Part shown: positions 32,239-40,973 of the stretch, in pieces | Numbering within the stretch: position 1 is the stretch's first letter | Layout of the letters: each line of letters starts with the position of its first letter | Source: Stomatohabitans albus | Lineage (GTDB): Bacteria; Actinomycetota; Nitriliruptoria; Euzebyales; Euzebyaceae | Assembly (NCBI RefSeq): GCF_036336025.1 | Contig: NZ_JAYKKE010000001.1 | Span: 62,001-126,000, forward strand | Direction: 5' to 3' | Length of the DNA: 64,000 nucleotides | Notes under the pieces: model-generated | Told to the model about the DNA's origin: nothing | Seen by the model: the letters and a program-made list of their open reading frames with translations, nothing else | Database searches by the model: none | Made by a program: the position numbers and the translations under genes

Positions 32239-33228
32239 CTACTGGGTCATTGGTACAAGGGCCAGCGTCGTCATGATCAAGTAACTCGTATAGGCCACAT
32301 AGGCGCAGAGGAGGATGGCGCCCTCAATCCGGTTAATACGTCCGGTACCTGCGCCGCGAAAGCCATATCCAAAAATAAAGAGGGTCAGGGTGAGGACCGT
32401 CATCGCACCGATATCACGAACTAATACCTCAGGGCTAACTTGGAGTGGAGAGATAGAACCCGCCAAACCCACAACCGCCAATGTGTTAAACAGATTTGAT
32501 CCCAGTACATTGCCCACCACAATGTCATGGGCTTGTTTACGAATGGCAGCCAAGGAACTGGCAAGCTCGGGAAGGCTTGTGCCTACGGCAACGATCGTGA
32601 GGCCAATTACGAGATCACTGACCCCAAATCCCTTGGCGATTTCGACAGCCCCCCAGACCATAATGCGTGATGAGGCAACAAGCACCGCAAGCCCCACGAC
32701 CAACCAGACGATCGCTAGCGTCAACGGCATCGGGTCTTGCATTTCTTTATCTAATTCTTCACCGAAGGTGTCATCTGCTGAATGGATCCCCTGCCATATC
32801 GACCAGCCCATAATGACCGCAAAGATGGTGAGCAAGATCACTGACTGCCATCGTGTGACATCACCATTCCAAAAAACCCAACCAGCCAATGCACAGGTAA
32901 ATAACAGGAGGGGAAGCTCTTTACGTAACACTGAGGACTTCACGGCAATCGGGGTGATTAATGCGGTGAGGCCGAGGATAAGCCCGATATTGGCGATATT
33001 TGATCCAAACGCATTCCCGATGGCAATACCTGAATTCTGTTGACTTGCCGCCAGCACTGACACCACAAGTTCTGGAGCACTGGTACCAAACCCAACAATC
33101 ACCATACCGATGAGCAGTGGTGGCATCCCCAGATGGGTTGCAATCGCAGACGCACCATCAACGAAGGCATCAGCACTCCATACCAAGAGGCCTAACCCGA
33201 TAATCACCGCAATAAAGGCAAGAAGCAT
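32239..33228 (-). CDS. Calcium/sodium antiporter (CaCA, YrbG-like)
   Basis: This integral membrane cation exchanger of 329 aa has about ten helices arranged as two inverted repeats. The two alpha-repeat ion-binding motifs are clear: GFGTSAPELVVS near the N-terminus and AVGTSLPELASS in the second half, each with the conserved Glu. The central loop (HSADDTFGEELDKEMQDP) is acidic and cytosolic. The likely role is exchange of Ca2+ for Na+ or H+. ATG 33228 is chosen because the hydrophobic protein starts there and CAGGAT lies 8 nt upstream; an upstream in-frame start adds 62 residues of no similarity. It is divergent from the GST gene. Confidence 0.93.
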   Translation of the reverse strand: MLLAFIAVIIGLGLLVWSADAFVDGASAIATHLGMPPLLIGMVIVGFGTSAPELVVSVLAASQQNSGIAIGNAFGSNIANIGLILGLTALITPIAVKSSVLRKELPLLLFTCALAGWVFWNGDVTRWQSVILLTIFAVIMGWSIWQGIHSADDTFGEELDKEMQDPMPLTLAIVWLVVGLAVLVASSRIMVWGAVEIAKGFGVSDLVIGLTIVAVGTSLPELASSLAAIRKQAHDIVVGNVLGSNLFNTLAVVGLAGSISPLQVSPEVLVRDIGAMTVLTLTLFIFGYGFRGAGTGRINRIEGAILLCAYVAYTSYLIMTTLALVPMTQ

Positions 33229-33382
33229 GCACGAAATCCTGAGAGAGTAGGGTCGGACTAGCTTACGTGTTCCTCGTCCTAAGGGGAATAGCAATATCGC
33301 CACCTCACCCCCGTGATTAACTACTCCTGGAGTGGGCGATGTGGCAGGCAACTCCACATTCCAACGAAGGTTTTGACCCGAG

Positions 33383-33388
33383 TATGCT
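33383..33388 (+). promoter_or_regulatory. -10 box TATGCT of a leaderless gene
   Basis: TATGCT is followed by AGCAAG and the ATG at 33395. There is no Shine-Dalgarno sequence. Confidence 0.5.
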
Positions 33389-33394
33389 AGCAAG

Positions 33395-34453
33395 ATGAGT
33401 GAAGAACAAGGCATTTATGTCATCAAAGGCGGAAGTTTCGAGCGCGACACGAACTACATCGAAGATCGGATTGTCGCTGATGTTGAAGCAACGAAATTGC
33501 TTCCCCCTCCCCCGGCCAGCAAAATCGGCAATGTCGGTTTCGGGCTCAGTGAAGGTGCCCAAGCCTGGCCAGTTGAACCTGGTCGTTATCGTTTAATTGC
33601 AGCGGCAGCCTGCCCATGGGCCAACCGTACGCTGATTGTTCGTCGACTATTGGGGCTTGAAGATGTTATCTCCCTTGGCCAGCCAGGCCCAACCCATGAT
33701 TGGAAGTCCTGGACCTTTGATCTTGACCCCAATGAGGTTGATCCTGTGCTGGGTACCCACTGGTTGCGAGACAATTATTTAAAGCGGTTCCCTGATTATC
33801 CGCGTGGGATAACCGTGCCGGCCATCGTTGAAATTGAATCGGGGATGGTTGTTACGAATAACTACCCTCAAATTACCCTGGACTTTTCAACGCAGTGGAA
33901 GGCTTACCACCGTGAAGGGGCGCCAGACCTGCTCCCTGAAGACAAGCTTGAGGAGATGTGGCCGGTTATCAAGCGTATCTTTACTGAGGTGAATAACGGG
34001 GTGTATCGCTGTGGCTTTGCTGGGAGCCAGGAAGCCTACGATGCCGCCTATGTACGCCTGTGGGAAGCGATGGACTGGCTTGAAGAACGCCTCGCCAAGC
34101 AGCGCTATCTGATGGGTGACACGATTACGGAAGCCGATGTGCGTTTATTCACTACGTTGGCTCGCTTTGACCCGGTGTATCACGGGCATTTCAAAGCCAA
34201 CCGCAACAAGCTCAGCGAGATGGAACACCTCTGGGCCTATGCCCGAGACCTGTATCAAACTCCTGGGTTTGGTGACACGATTGACTTTGAGCAGATTAAG
34301 CAGCACTACTACATCACGCACTCAGATATCAATCCCACACAGGTTGTACCCATGGGGCCAGACCTATCAACCTGGAATGAGCCACACGGACGTGAAGCCT
34401 TAGGTGGGTCCCCCTTCGGTGATGGCACACCTCCCCCACCGCCTAAGCAGTAA
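33395..34453 (+). CDS. Glutathionyl-hydroquinone reductase-type GST (Xi class, YqjG/ECM4)
   Basis: This cytosolic thiol transferase-like oxidoreductase has 352 aa. The thioredoxin-like domain contains the catalytic Cys73 in AACPWANRT, followed by the Xi-class phrases FDLDPNEVDPVLGT, YPRGITVPAIVE and TNNYPQITLDF. The all-helical C-terminal domain contains YRCGFAGSQEAYD and LMGDTITEADVRLFTTLARFD. Proteobacterial homologues reduce glutathionyl-hydroquinones. Many actinobacteria use mycothiol rather than glutathione, so the physiological thiol may differ. The C-terminus ends in a Pro-rich tail. It is preceded by a TATGCT box at 6 nt and stands alone between the antiporter and drmB. Confidence 0.93.
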   Translation: MSEEQGIYVIKGGSFERDTNYIEDRIVADVEATKLLPPPPASKIGNVGFGLSEGAQAWPVEPGRYRLIAAAACPWANRTLIVRRLLGLEDVISLGQPGPTHDWKSWTFDLDPNEVDPVLGTHWLRDNYLKRFPDYPRGITVPAIVEIESGMVVTNNYPQITLDFSTQWKAYHREGAPDLLPEDKLEEMWPVIKRIFTEVNNGVYRCGFAGSQEAYDAAYVRLWEAMDWLEERLAKQRYLMGDTITEADVRLFTTLARFDPVYHGHFKANRNKLSEMEHLWAYARDLYQTPGFGDTIDFEQIKQHYYITHSDINPTQVVPMGPDLSTWNEPHGREALGGSPFGDGTPPPPPKQ

Positions 34454-34475
34454 GCGCTCGTACACGGTATGTGAC

Positions 34476-34510
34476 ACCACCGTCAGCGATACTGACCTGT
34501 TGACGGTGGT
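34476..34510. terminator. Terminator between convergent GST and drmB genes
   Basis: ACCACCGTCA at 34476-34485 pairs with TGACGGTGGT at 34501-34510, a 10-bp stem. The left arm contains the drmB stop codon. Confidence 0.6.
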
Positions 34511-36210
34511 CTAGCGGTCTGATCAGGGAAAAATGCCACCTGGGCTAGGCCATCAAACGTCGGGACAAGCACACTGCGGTCAAGGTATTTATTGCCGCGT
34601 TCACAAGAGGTTTCTGCCAAGAACGTGCACGCATGGCATGCGGCGAGATGGACGGTGCCATCACCATCAGGAAGGTGTTCGGCGCATAACGGGTCAGATG
34701 AACACACATAAGCCCGCTGTAGGGCATTTTGGATGATGCGGGATAGACGCGCAGGCGTGCCCAGTTCGACGAGCCCACCCAGGGTGCCGTCAGTGTCATT
34801 GGCTGCGGTATAGACCAACACGCCAGCCATGGGTTCAGCCTCATCACTGCTGGCATAAATCCGTTCCTTGATACTGGCTGCGCTATAGCCACATTCCAAA
34901 GCCAGTTCACGAATAAGCACATGGGCAAAGGTATGGATCATCACGTAACGCATATCGGGCATGCCCAAACCGGGCGCAAGATTACGTGCTGTCCGCCATT
35001 GCTGGTGGCCTCGATAGAGTGTGTCAAACCGTTGCTGCACGCTAACGGCACGTTCCCAGTCTTGAATGGCTGATTCACGGAAACGAATAAACAGCCCTTC
35101 ACCATAGACTTCACCAGCGGGAACCCATGTGGGGTTACCCCTCGTTAAGGTGACCAAGTCGTTAGCTTGCATCGTGTGCAGGTCTTCGTCTGGGGCATCA
35201 ACGCGTGTAAACCCAATGAGGGTGTTGACTTCACGCAACCGTTCGATACGGGCCACCTGGTCGATCACTACGGTGAGGTCCTTTGGTACGTTGGTTGGGA
35301 CAAGGCGAAACTGTGGCCAAGTATCGCCAGGAACATCGCCGGTGAGGACTTGCCATTCTGGCCACTTCAACTCATGTTGGGATAACGGCTGTTCAGGGGC
35401 ATCGTCTGGGAGGGGAATGTCCAGGGTCGACAAGGTGACGGGGAACCAGAGATTGCTGGACCCTAAGCTGAGTACAGTCGGGCTTTGGGTGCACGGTTCA
35501 AAGCTGCTGAGGTGTGGATGACGGCCTCGGCAGGCCGGCAAGGTAGTTGTATCGTTGCCCATTAAGGCGTGGGCAAGGGGGCGTTTCGTACCACACGAAC
35601 ATTCAACCATGAGGTTTGCCGACTCTATCGCCGAGCCAACGCTGTAGAGCCGGAGTGTGCCTTCACAGGAGGATTGGCCCCGATGGGCATACCAATGCCA
35701 GGGAAACTCATCGAGATGCCCGTTCCGACAGGCCAACACGAGGCGGGCAGGAATAGCGTCACTGGGCCAACCGTTATAGCAATCATGATGCTCAAAACGA
35801 ATTTCGTTGCCTTTTTCGTTGCCAGGCTTCAGGCGTATCGCCGGGTCATCCATGGGTGCGAGCAAACTGCATCGGGTACAACGCACCCAGCGTGGGAACG
35901 GTTCGACTGGTGCGCCGATGGGGATCTGGTCCCGTGTTTTTCCATCGTTGTCTGCCTTAAACGGGGGCATTCGAAGCGATTCAACCTGTCTACCCAATCG
36001 ACGGCGCACAGCATGAAGGAGGCGTGGTTCTTCAATGGGCTCGGCGTAGGCCATATCCCACCCGTCAACACCCTGTGCAATCCTATGGTGAAGACCCATC
36101 GTGATCGCAGACCAATTGGGAAGGTCAATGAGCGCACCTGGCCCATAGTTCCACAGCAACTGACTCGTACGAATCGTGCCCGCTTTAGTAAGATATTCAC
36201 GCGCCGTCAT
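34483..36210 (-). CDS. drmB: DrmB-like protein (DUF1998), DISARM core component
   Basis: This protein of 575 aa belongs to the DUF1998 family. The N-terminus has the DrmB-like phrase TSQLLWNYGPGALIDLPN. A Cys pair at 111/114 (RCTRC), further Cys pairs near 145-215, and a C-terminal Cys cluster (CSSDPLC ... ACHACTFLAETSCERG) are probable zinc sites. DUF1998 occupies the last ~200 residues, with MIHTFAHVLIRELALECGY. In DISARM defence, DrmA and DrmB work together against incoming phage DNA. Its ATG lies within the end of drmA (14-nt overlap) with AGGAAA upstream, so the two are translated together. No drmC or methyltransferase gene is present nearby. Confidence 0.87.
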   Translation of the reverse strand: MTAREYLTKAGTIRTSQLLWNYGPGALIDLPNWSAITMGLHHRIAQGVDGWDMAYAEPIEEPRLLHAVRRRLGRQVESLRMPPFKADNDGKTRDQIPIGAPVEPFPRWVRCTRCSLLAPMDDPAIRLKPGNEKGNEIRFEHHDCYNGWPSDAIPARLVLACRNGHLDEFPWHWYAHRGQSSCEGTLRLYSVGSAIESANLMVECSCGTKRPLAHALMGNDTTTLPACRGRHPHLSSFEPCTQSPTVLSLGSSNLWFPVTLSTLDIPLPDDAPEQPLSQHELKWPEWQVLTGDVPGDTWPQFRLVPTNVPKDLTVVIDQVARIERLREVNTLIGFTRVDAPDEDLHTMQANDLVTLTRGNPTWVPAGEVYGEGLFIRFRESAIQDWERAVSVQQRFDTLYRGHQQWRTARNLAPGLGMPDMRYVMIHTFAHVLIRELALECGYSAASIKERIYASSDEAEPMAGVLVYTAANDTDGTLGGLVELGTPARLSRIIQNALQRAYVCSSDPLCAEHLPDGDGTVHLAACHACTFLAETSCERGNKYLDRSVLVPTFDGLAQVAFFPDQTARPPSTGQYR

Positions 36211-39200
36211 TGTCTTGGATTTCCTGGGATGTCCATGCAGGTTCTTGGTTTATGGGGTTGCCGGTATTGATCACTAACGTGATTGGGGCTTCGACTTCTC
36301 GCATTGAATTGGGCACGGTGAACGGTTGCCAGGCAGCCACACCTGGGGTGGCCAGTAAGGCATACTCAGGACCAGCCTTCGCATTGTTGTATGCCAGGTG
36401 CTTATTTGATGATTCCGCTCGGTTGATCCACGTCTCAATTCGCGCATCAAGCATCGTTTTAATCAGTCCACTCACATGCTCACCGTTGATCCGCTGGGCA
36501 CGTTTGGTGATCAGCTCGGCCATCGCATCAGCCAACGGTTTCGTAGTATGGGTGAGTACATGGGCATCGTTGTTGTGGTTTAGTTCATGATGGCGCATGC
36601 GTAACCCACTCACCAACACCCCGGTCAGCCCTCGGTCTAATGCGCGTGTTGAAAACGGGGTTACCGATTGGGCTTCCACATGTTTGTAGAAGGATTGGTG
36701 GAAATGTTCAAAACGTTCAAAGTGTGAAAGATCACGTGGCCGTGACCAATTCAACACCGTACACACCAGCCCAGGGAAGGCACGACCAACCCGGCTTGTG
36801 GCCTGGATGTATTCAGACACCGTTTTTGGTTGGCCACTCACCACCATCAATCCGATACGGTTTACGTCAACACCCACAGACAACATATTGGTAGCGAGCA
36901 CCACATCTATCGGTTTCTTTGTCTCCGTTGTTGTGCTGGGGTGTTCACCAAGGAAGGGTTGTTCGAGATGATCGAGATACTTAGGAATGTCAGCATTATC
37001 AATCCGAGACGTCAGCTCACGGACACGGTCTACATATCGTCGTTCTAACCCTGGCCGTACGGTACTCCCATTGGTCACACGCTTAGCACGTGCGGATATA
37101 TCGTCTTTACAAAGGCGGCTGGTTGCCCCTAACTCTCGGAGGGCGTTGAAGTAGCCAACGAGCGTCATGTACGGGTCGGCGGCTGGGCCGAATGCATCTA
37201 AGAGGTGTTGACCGGCGGTCAACAAGGTGGTGTACATACGACTGAGACTCGCTGGCCGACTGATACCCATTGGGCAGATACCCAGATAGAGCCGTCCTGG
37301 TTTGGCTGTTGTAGGCCGTTGCACGGCAAAGAAATTGTCTTCAATATCAATGCCATTGGGTGGGAAAATAGTCACTTCACGGGCAAATACACGCCTGATT
37401 TGTTCATCAGCCTTGCGCACCGTGGCGGTAGACGCAACCACTTTGGGGCGAACCGTCTGCCCGTCAAGCGACCAGGAACAAAGGGCATCTACCGCGGTTT
37501 CATACAGGCCGACAAGGGTGCCCAGGGGGCCGCTGATCAGGTGGAACTCATCTTGAATGATTAAGTCGGGTGGACGAATGGGGGATATGGGCATAACCTG
37601 CGCTTCAGGGAGGTCTTTGGTTGCATGGTGATAGGTGTTACAACCATTCCCTTCCCATACAAGCCCATGCCGTTCACATGACTTGCGGGCATTGCCAAAG
37701 AGGGTGGCAACTTGGCCAGCCCAGGCCATTTGGGCAAACTTATCAACGGTGGCGATCAAGATGGATGGTGGGTGATGGTAGATCTCTTCATCTACCACCA
37801 GCACAGGTAAGCCCTGATAGTTATGTTCAGATCGCCCAAAGGGGCACGGCCCATGCTGTTCTGGGCAATACATGTAGGTGCGTTCGTGACCACTATCAAT
37901 CGTGAAGTCGGTTGTTGGGGTGATTGTCGAACCACACCAGGGGCAGGCGGTGAGTTGTGCTGGTGAGCCTTTGCCTGCTTTTCGTCTGGCTTGTTTGGCA
38001 GCCAGCCATTGTTTACTTTGTTTGAATCGGTTGGGTGTGGTTGAACCGCCAACCCAGAGCCCAATGGTGAACGGGGTGTGCCCCCAGGTATTCGGGTCAT
38101 CACGGCGGAGCACTTCCATTGCGCAGATGAGGGCACTGGCGCGCTGAAACTGTTGCAGTGTGAGTAAGCGCAACGTGTACCGCATAATGACGGCAAGGCC
38201 GCGACTGCCATCTACATCGCCAAGATTGTGGTGGAGTCGGCGTATCGCCATGGCGAAGGCCGCCACACCAAGGTAAGCCTCGGTTTTACCCCCGCCGGTA
38301 GGAAACCAAAGCAGGTCGGCGATCATGTGGGCATCGTCGCCGGTGCGTTCGTGGTGGGTCGGGTCGGCCAAACTGGGAATGGAGAGCAGTACAAATGCCA
38401 GCTGGAATGGCCGCCATGAACGGTTCTTGGGGATGTCGATTGTGTCACGGTCAACCGGCGTGCCACGTCGGGTGTTCAACGCAAGTTGGCTTTGGATACG
38501 CTGTGACGCCATCGCCGCGTTGGTGAATCGGAATGCGTTGAGGGCATTGTCGTCGGTGGCGAGTACCTGGATGCCTGCCCGCAGCCGGTCACGCACCCGA
38601 AGGCAACGGGTGTATGCATCAGCCGCGCTCATGTCATGGCCAATGAGGTCGTTCCCGATACGGCCGCGCATGGCCTGAATCCACCGGTCATAGTCATCAA
38701 CGAGATAGGTCAGCCCATCAATCAGCGCATCACGTTTAGCCGGTGTGGCCAACGCGGCCAAGTGAGCCATGTCAAAAAACTTGAGCTGCGTCATCGTTCG
38801 CATGGCTGGCCGGTCGGTGTTGTCTAGCCCTGGTGGTTCCGTGACATGGACTTCAAAGGTAGGTAAGAATGTGGTTTCAAGCGCGGTGGCCTGGGTGGGA
38901 TTGGTTGGCGCAAGGGTGGCGTGCACGCTAACGCCATGGCCAACGGCAAACTCAACTCGGTTGCGATACACCATGTTGAGGTTGTGTGCTTCTTCATCAT
39001 TAGTGAGGTCACGCTGTGGTGGGCGACTAATGAAAATGGGGGCGTTCGTTGGGCTGGTAACCCGCAAGTGCGGTTGGAATACCCAGGCTTCATCTTGGTT
39101 GGTATGTGGTTTGGTGTGGGTATTGACCAAGAACAACGTAACCAGTTTGGAGTCATTGGGCTGCACGCGGCTAATGGCCCCGGTGATGCGCACATCCTCG

Positions 39201-40117
39201 TAGCGGGCATCAGGAATGATAGGGTCAAGCTGGGTATCTGGGGTGAGGGTGATCGAAACGTTCCCACCGGCAGGTTCACGCACCCACCGATAGGCATCAC
39301 CATTGGCAGGTTCGCTTGAGTCTTGCGATTCAACACGCCGATAGTGCCCCCATTGGGCCTGAACAGTGAGGGTATCTACCGATGCTGGCACCGCAAAGGT
39401 CAGCCCCATTGATGAGGGCAGTATGGATTGTGGAGTAGTGGTGTCCTCATCATGAAGGGGATCGTCTTTATCTGAGGCATCAGATGGATTGGTTGAATGG
39501 ATAACGTCAGTGTCGGGACGGGTGTCACGTGGGGCAAGTTTGCCGATCAGGTACCGTTCACGGACAGGTACCCCGATCACCTCTTCTGTTGGACCGAGCG
39601 CTGGGCCGAGCAGATCATCAGCCAATGTGGACGTGAGCAATGACCGGATATAGGCCTGGTCACGCGGGTCGTTGGCGTCGATGGTGTCTAGGTCTGCAAT
39701 GGTGTCAAGACCAATGGCGTCAAAAACACCACGAACGGTGGCTACATCTGGGGTAGTCAGGGCTGCCCCGGTGGTGGCCAGCGTGTCTGGTGGAGTAATC
39801 GGCACCGGTCTTGGTAGGGCTTGGTGGGCACTCAAGAACACCTCAGTTCGATCTGCGAAGGTACGCACGCGATAGACGCGACCAACCGTTCTCGCCACAC
39901 CAGCCAAGGTGAGTATCACCCCGTCACCGGTTTGCAGTTGCTGCAACTGGGGCACATGGTGCGGCACCGTAATCACGTAGCGCACAACTTGGGCGGTCTG
40001 GTTGACATGCAGTGCCCACACGGATGGGTGTTCTTCGCGTTCGTCGTGCGCGGCCTGGCGTTCGTGCATGGCGTTTCTATCGGCTAAATACCAAAACCGA
40101 TAAAGGAAGTTGGCCAA
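36197..40117 (-). CDS. drmA: DrmA-like helicase of a DISARM-type pair, N-terminally extended
   Basis: This is a very large helicase-family protein, 1306 aa from TTG 40117. The part like known DrmA begins near residue 160-200 (LADDLLGPALGPTEE, then RYLIGKLAPRD). Walker A is PTGGGKTEAYLG with Lys611. Motif II is DEFH at 856-859, followed by VVASTATVRKADEQI. A four-Cys zinc-like segment lies between them (CPWCGSTI ... YCPEQHGPC). The helicase C lobe has NMLSVGVDVNRIGLMVV and QATSRVGRAFPG. The ~160 N-terminal residues are extra and contain a compact beta-rich stretch (GDGVILTLAG, GRVYRVRTF) of unknown role. The start is uncertain because the frame stays open upstream without standard start codons. 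It overlaps drmB and lies just downstream of ssrA. Confidence 0.87.
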   Translation of the reverse strand: MANFLYRFWYLADRNAMHERQAAHDEREEHPSVWALHVNQTAQVVRYVITVPHHVPQLQQLQTGDGVILTLAGVARTVGRVYRVRTFADRTEVFLSAHQALPRPVPITPPDTLATTGAALTTPDVATVRGVFDAIGLDTIADLDTIDANDPRDQAYIRSLLTSTLADDLLGPALGPTEEVIGVPVRERYLIGKLAPRDTRPDTDVIHSTNPSDASDKDDPLHDEDTTTPQSILPSSMGLTFAVPASVDTLTVQAQWGHYRRVESQDSSEPANGDAYRWVREPAGGNVSITLTPDTQLDPIIPDARYEDVRITGAISRVQPNDSKLVTLFLVNTHTKPHTNQDEAWVFQPHLRVTSPTNAPIFISRPPQRDLTNDEEAHNLNMVYRNRVEFAVGHGVSVHATLAPTNPTQATALETTFLPTFEVHVTEPPGLDNTDRPAMRTMTQLKFFDMAHLAALATPAKRDALIDGLTYLVDDYDRWIQAMRGRIGNDLIGHDMSAADAYTRCLRVRDRLRAGIQVLATDDNALNAFRFTNAAMASQRIQSQLALNTRRGTPVDRDTIDIPKNRSWRPFQLAFVLLSIPSLADPTHHERTGDDAHMIADLLWFPTGGGKTEAYLGVAAFAMAIRRLHHNLGDVDGSRGLAVIMRYTLRLLTLQQFQRASALICAMEVLRRDDPNTWGHTPFTIGLWVGGSTTPNRFKQSKQWLAAKQARRKAGKGSPAQLTACPWCGSTITPTTDFTIDSGHERTYMYCPEQHGPCPFGRSEHNYQGLPVLVVDEEIYHHPPSILIATVDKFAQMAWAGQVATLFGNARKSCERHGLVWEGNGCNTYHHATKDLPEAQVMPISPIRPPDLIIQDEFHLISGPLGTLVGLYETAVDALCSWSLDGQTVRPKVVASTATVRKADEQIRRVFAREVTIFPPNGIDIEDNFFAVQRPTTAKPGRLYLGICPMGISRPASLSRMYTTLLTAGQHLLDAFGPAADPYMTLVGYFNALRELGATSRLCKDDISARAKRVTNGSTVRPGLERRYVDRVRELTSRIDNADIPKYLDHLEQPFLGEHPSTTTETKKPIDVVLATNMLSVGVDVNRIGLMVVSGQPKTVSEYIQATSRVGRAFPGLVCTVLNWSRPRDLSHFERFEHFHQSFYKHVEAQSVTPFSTRALDRGLTGVLVSGLRMRHHELNHNNDAHVLTHTTKPLADAMAELITKRAQRINGEHVSGLIKTMLDARIETWINRAESSNKHLAYNNAKAGPEYALLATPGVAAWQPFTVPNSMREVEAPITLVINTGNPINQEPAWTSQEIQDNDGA

Positions 40118-40319
40118 CCTTTTCGGCTCGTCCTGTGCTTCGTATGGGGTGCAGTTTAGAACCGGTACCTGCGAATAGTGTCGATGAAGTACCGTCCTCT
40201 AGAGAGCGCTACCTACCCGGCGCTGTCACGGGCTACCTGATGGCCCATTGAGATTGGTTATGTAGTTGTTCCCAGTTCAACGGTATGCGGTTCGTGTGTT
40301 CACCATTCGCCGAACCGAA

Positions 40320-40369
40320 ACACAACAAAACCCGCCCCCCCAGGGATATGAATCCTCAAGAGACGGGTT
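40320..40369 (-). terminator. Terminator of ssrA
   Basis: On the minus strand AACCCGTCTC (40369-40360) can pair with GGGGCGGGTT (40338-40329) using two G-U pairs, followed by TTTTGTTGTG. It begins 4 nt after the tmRNA 3' CCA. Confidence 0.65.
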
Positions 40370-40372
40370 GAG

Positions 40373-40730
40373 TGGTGGAGGCGGGGGGATTTGAACCCCC
40401 GTCCGAACATCTCGTCCAAGTAGGCCCTACGAGCGTAGGTCCAGGTGAATTGTCGGGATCGCCCTTCCCTGGGCCAAAAGGGGCCGATCCGTAGTTCACG
40501 ATTAGAAGTCCCTAACTACCCATGAACACGAGAGTTAAGCAAGTCTGCTAAATGATGCCCGACCCGTTTGCACAGACGCTCAAGACGGCGGACAGGCTGC
40601 GACTATTAGGCAGCCAGGGCGAAGTTATCTTCGGCACCTAGAAGGTTGAAACGCGGATTAACGAGGCAGCGTAACGTCCTCGGCTCGCTCCCACAAGGTC
40701 GACCGACATCCGTCGAAACCATACGCCCCC
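40373..40730 (-). ncRNA. ssrA: Transfer-messenger RNA (tmRNA), one-piece
   Basis: This 358-nt RNA rescues stalled ribosomes together with SmpB. The 5' end GGGGGCG pairs with CGCCTCC before an encoded ACCA to form the alanine-type acceptor stem with one G-U pair. The 3' T-arm has GGTTCAAATCC. The 5' D-loop-like part has the conserved GTATGGTTTCGACGG. The tag reading frame at 40635-40606 gives AEDNFALAA and ends with TAA TAG. It is on the same strand as smpB, which lies 3.7 kb upstream. Because ssrA 3' ends are favoured integration sites, the drmAB genes directly downstream may once have entered there, although no repeated attachment site or integrase was seen. Confidence 0.95.
40606..40635 (-). 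other. Proteolysis-tag reading frame of tmRNA
   Basis: GCC GAA GAT AAC TTC GCC CTG GCT GCC TAA, followed by a second stop TAG. With the alanine carried by tmRNA the tag reads A-AEDNFALAA. The ALAA end is the ClpXP-type degron. Confidence 0.9.
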
Positions 40731-40739
40731 GTGGTTTGG

Positions 40740-40761
40740 AACTGAGTTATTCAGTTGTCAA
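40740..40761 (-). promoter_or_regulatory. Possible ssrA promoter region with small inverted repeat
   Basis: AACTGA at 40740-40745 and TCAGTT at 40751-40756 form an inverted repeat. TTGACA (minus strand, 40761-40756) overlaps it and could be a -35 box, but a matching -10 box is not evident. Confidence 0.3.
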
Positions 40762-40973
40762 GACCACCCAGTGTACCAGCTAGCACCCATGCAGTATGTC
40801 TTTCACGGCTGATGGAATGCCCCCTCTTGTGACTTTCTACGCAAATCATGCGTCGAATATCGCCCGTATTCACCGCACATGCTGCGGCGTAGCCGAAGCT
40901 GCTTAGGCCAACCGCACCCATAAACCATGTAACCAAGCTCGCCAATACAAGCTGGTTACCGGCCAAGCCAGCA

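Noticed and set aside
32315-33043. A 242-codon open frame on the + strand inside the antiporter gene
   Set aside because: It is antisense to a clear membrane transporter with both alpha-repeat motifs; the translation is Thr/Pro/Arg-rich and unlike any protein.
33200-34480. A second copy of the ssrA 3' end as an island attachment site
   Set aside because: I looked for the GGTTCAAATCC-type sequence left of drmB and saw none, so no att repeat is claimed.
35569-36270. A 233-codon + strand frame across the start of drmB
   Set aside because: It is antisense to drmB and the end of drmA, both supported by motifs; it has no recognisable domain.
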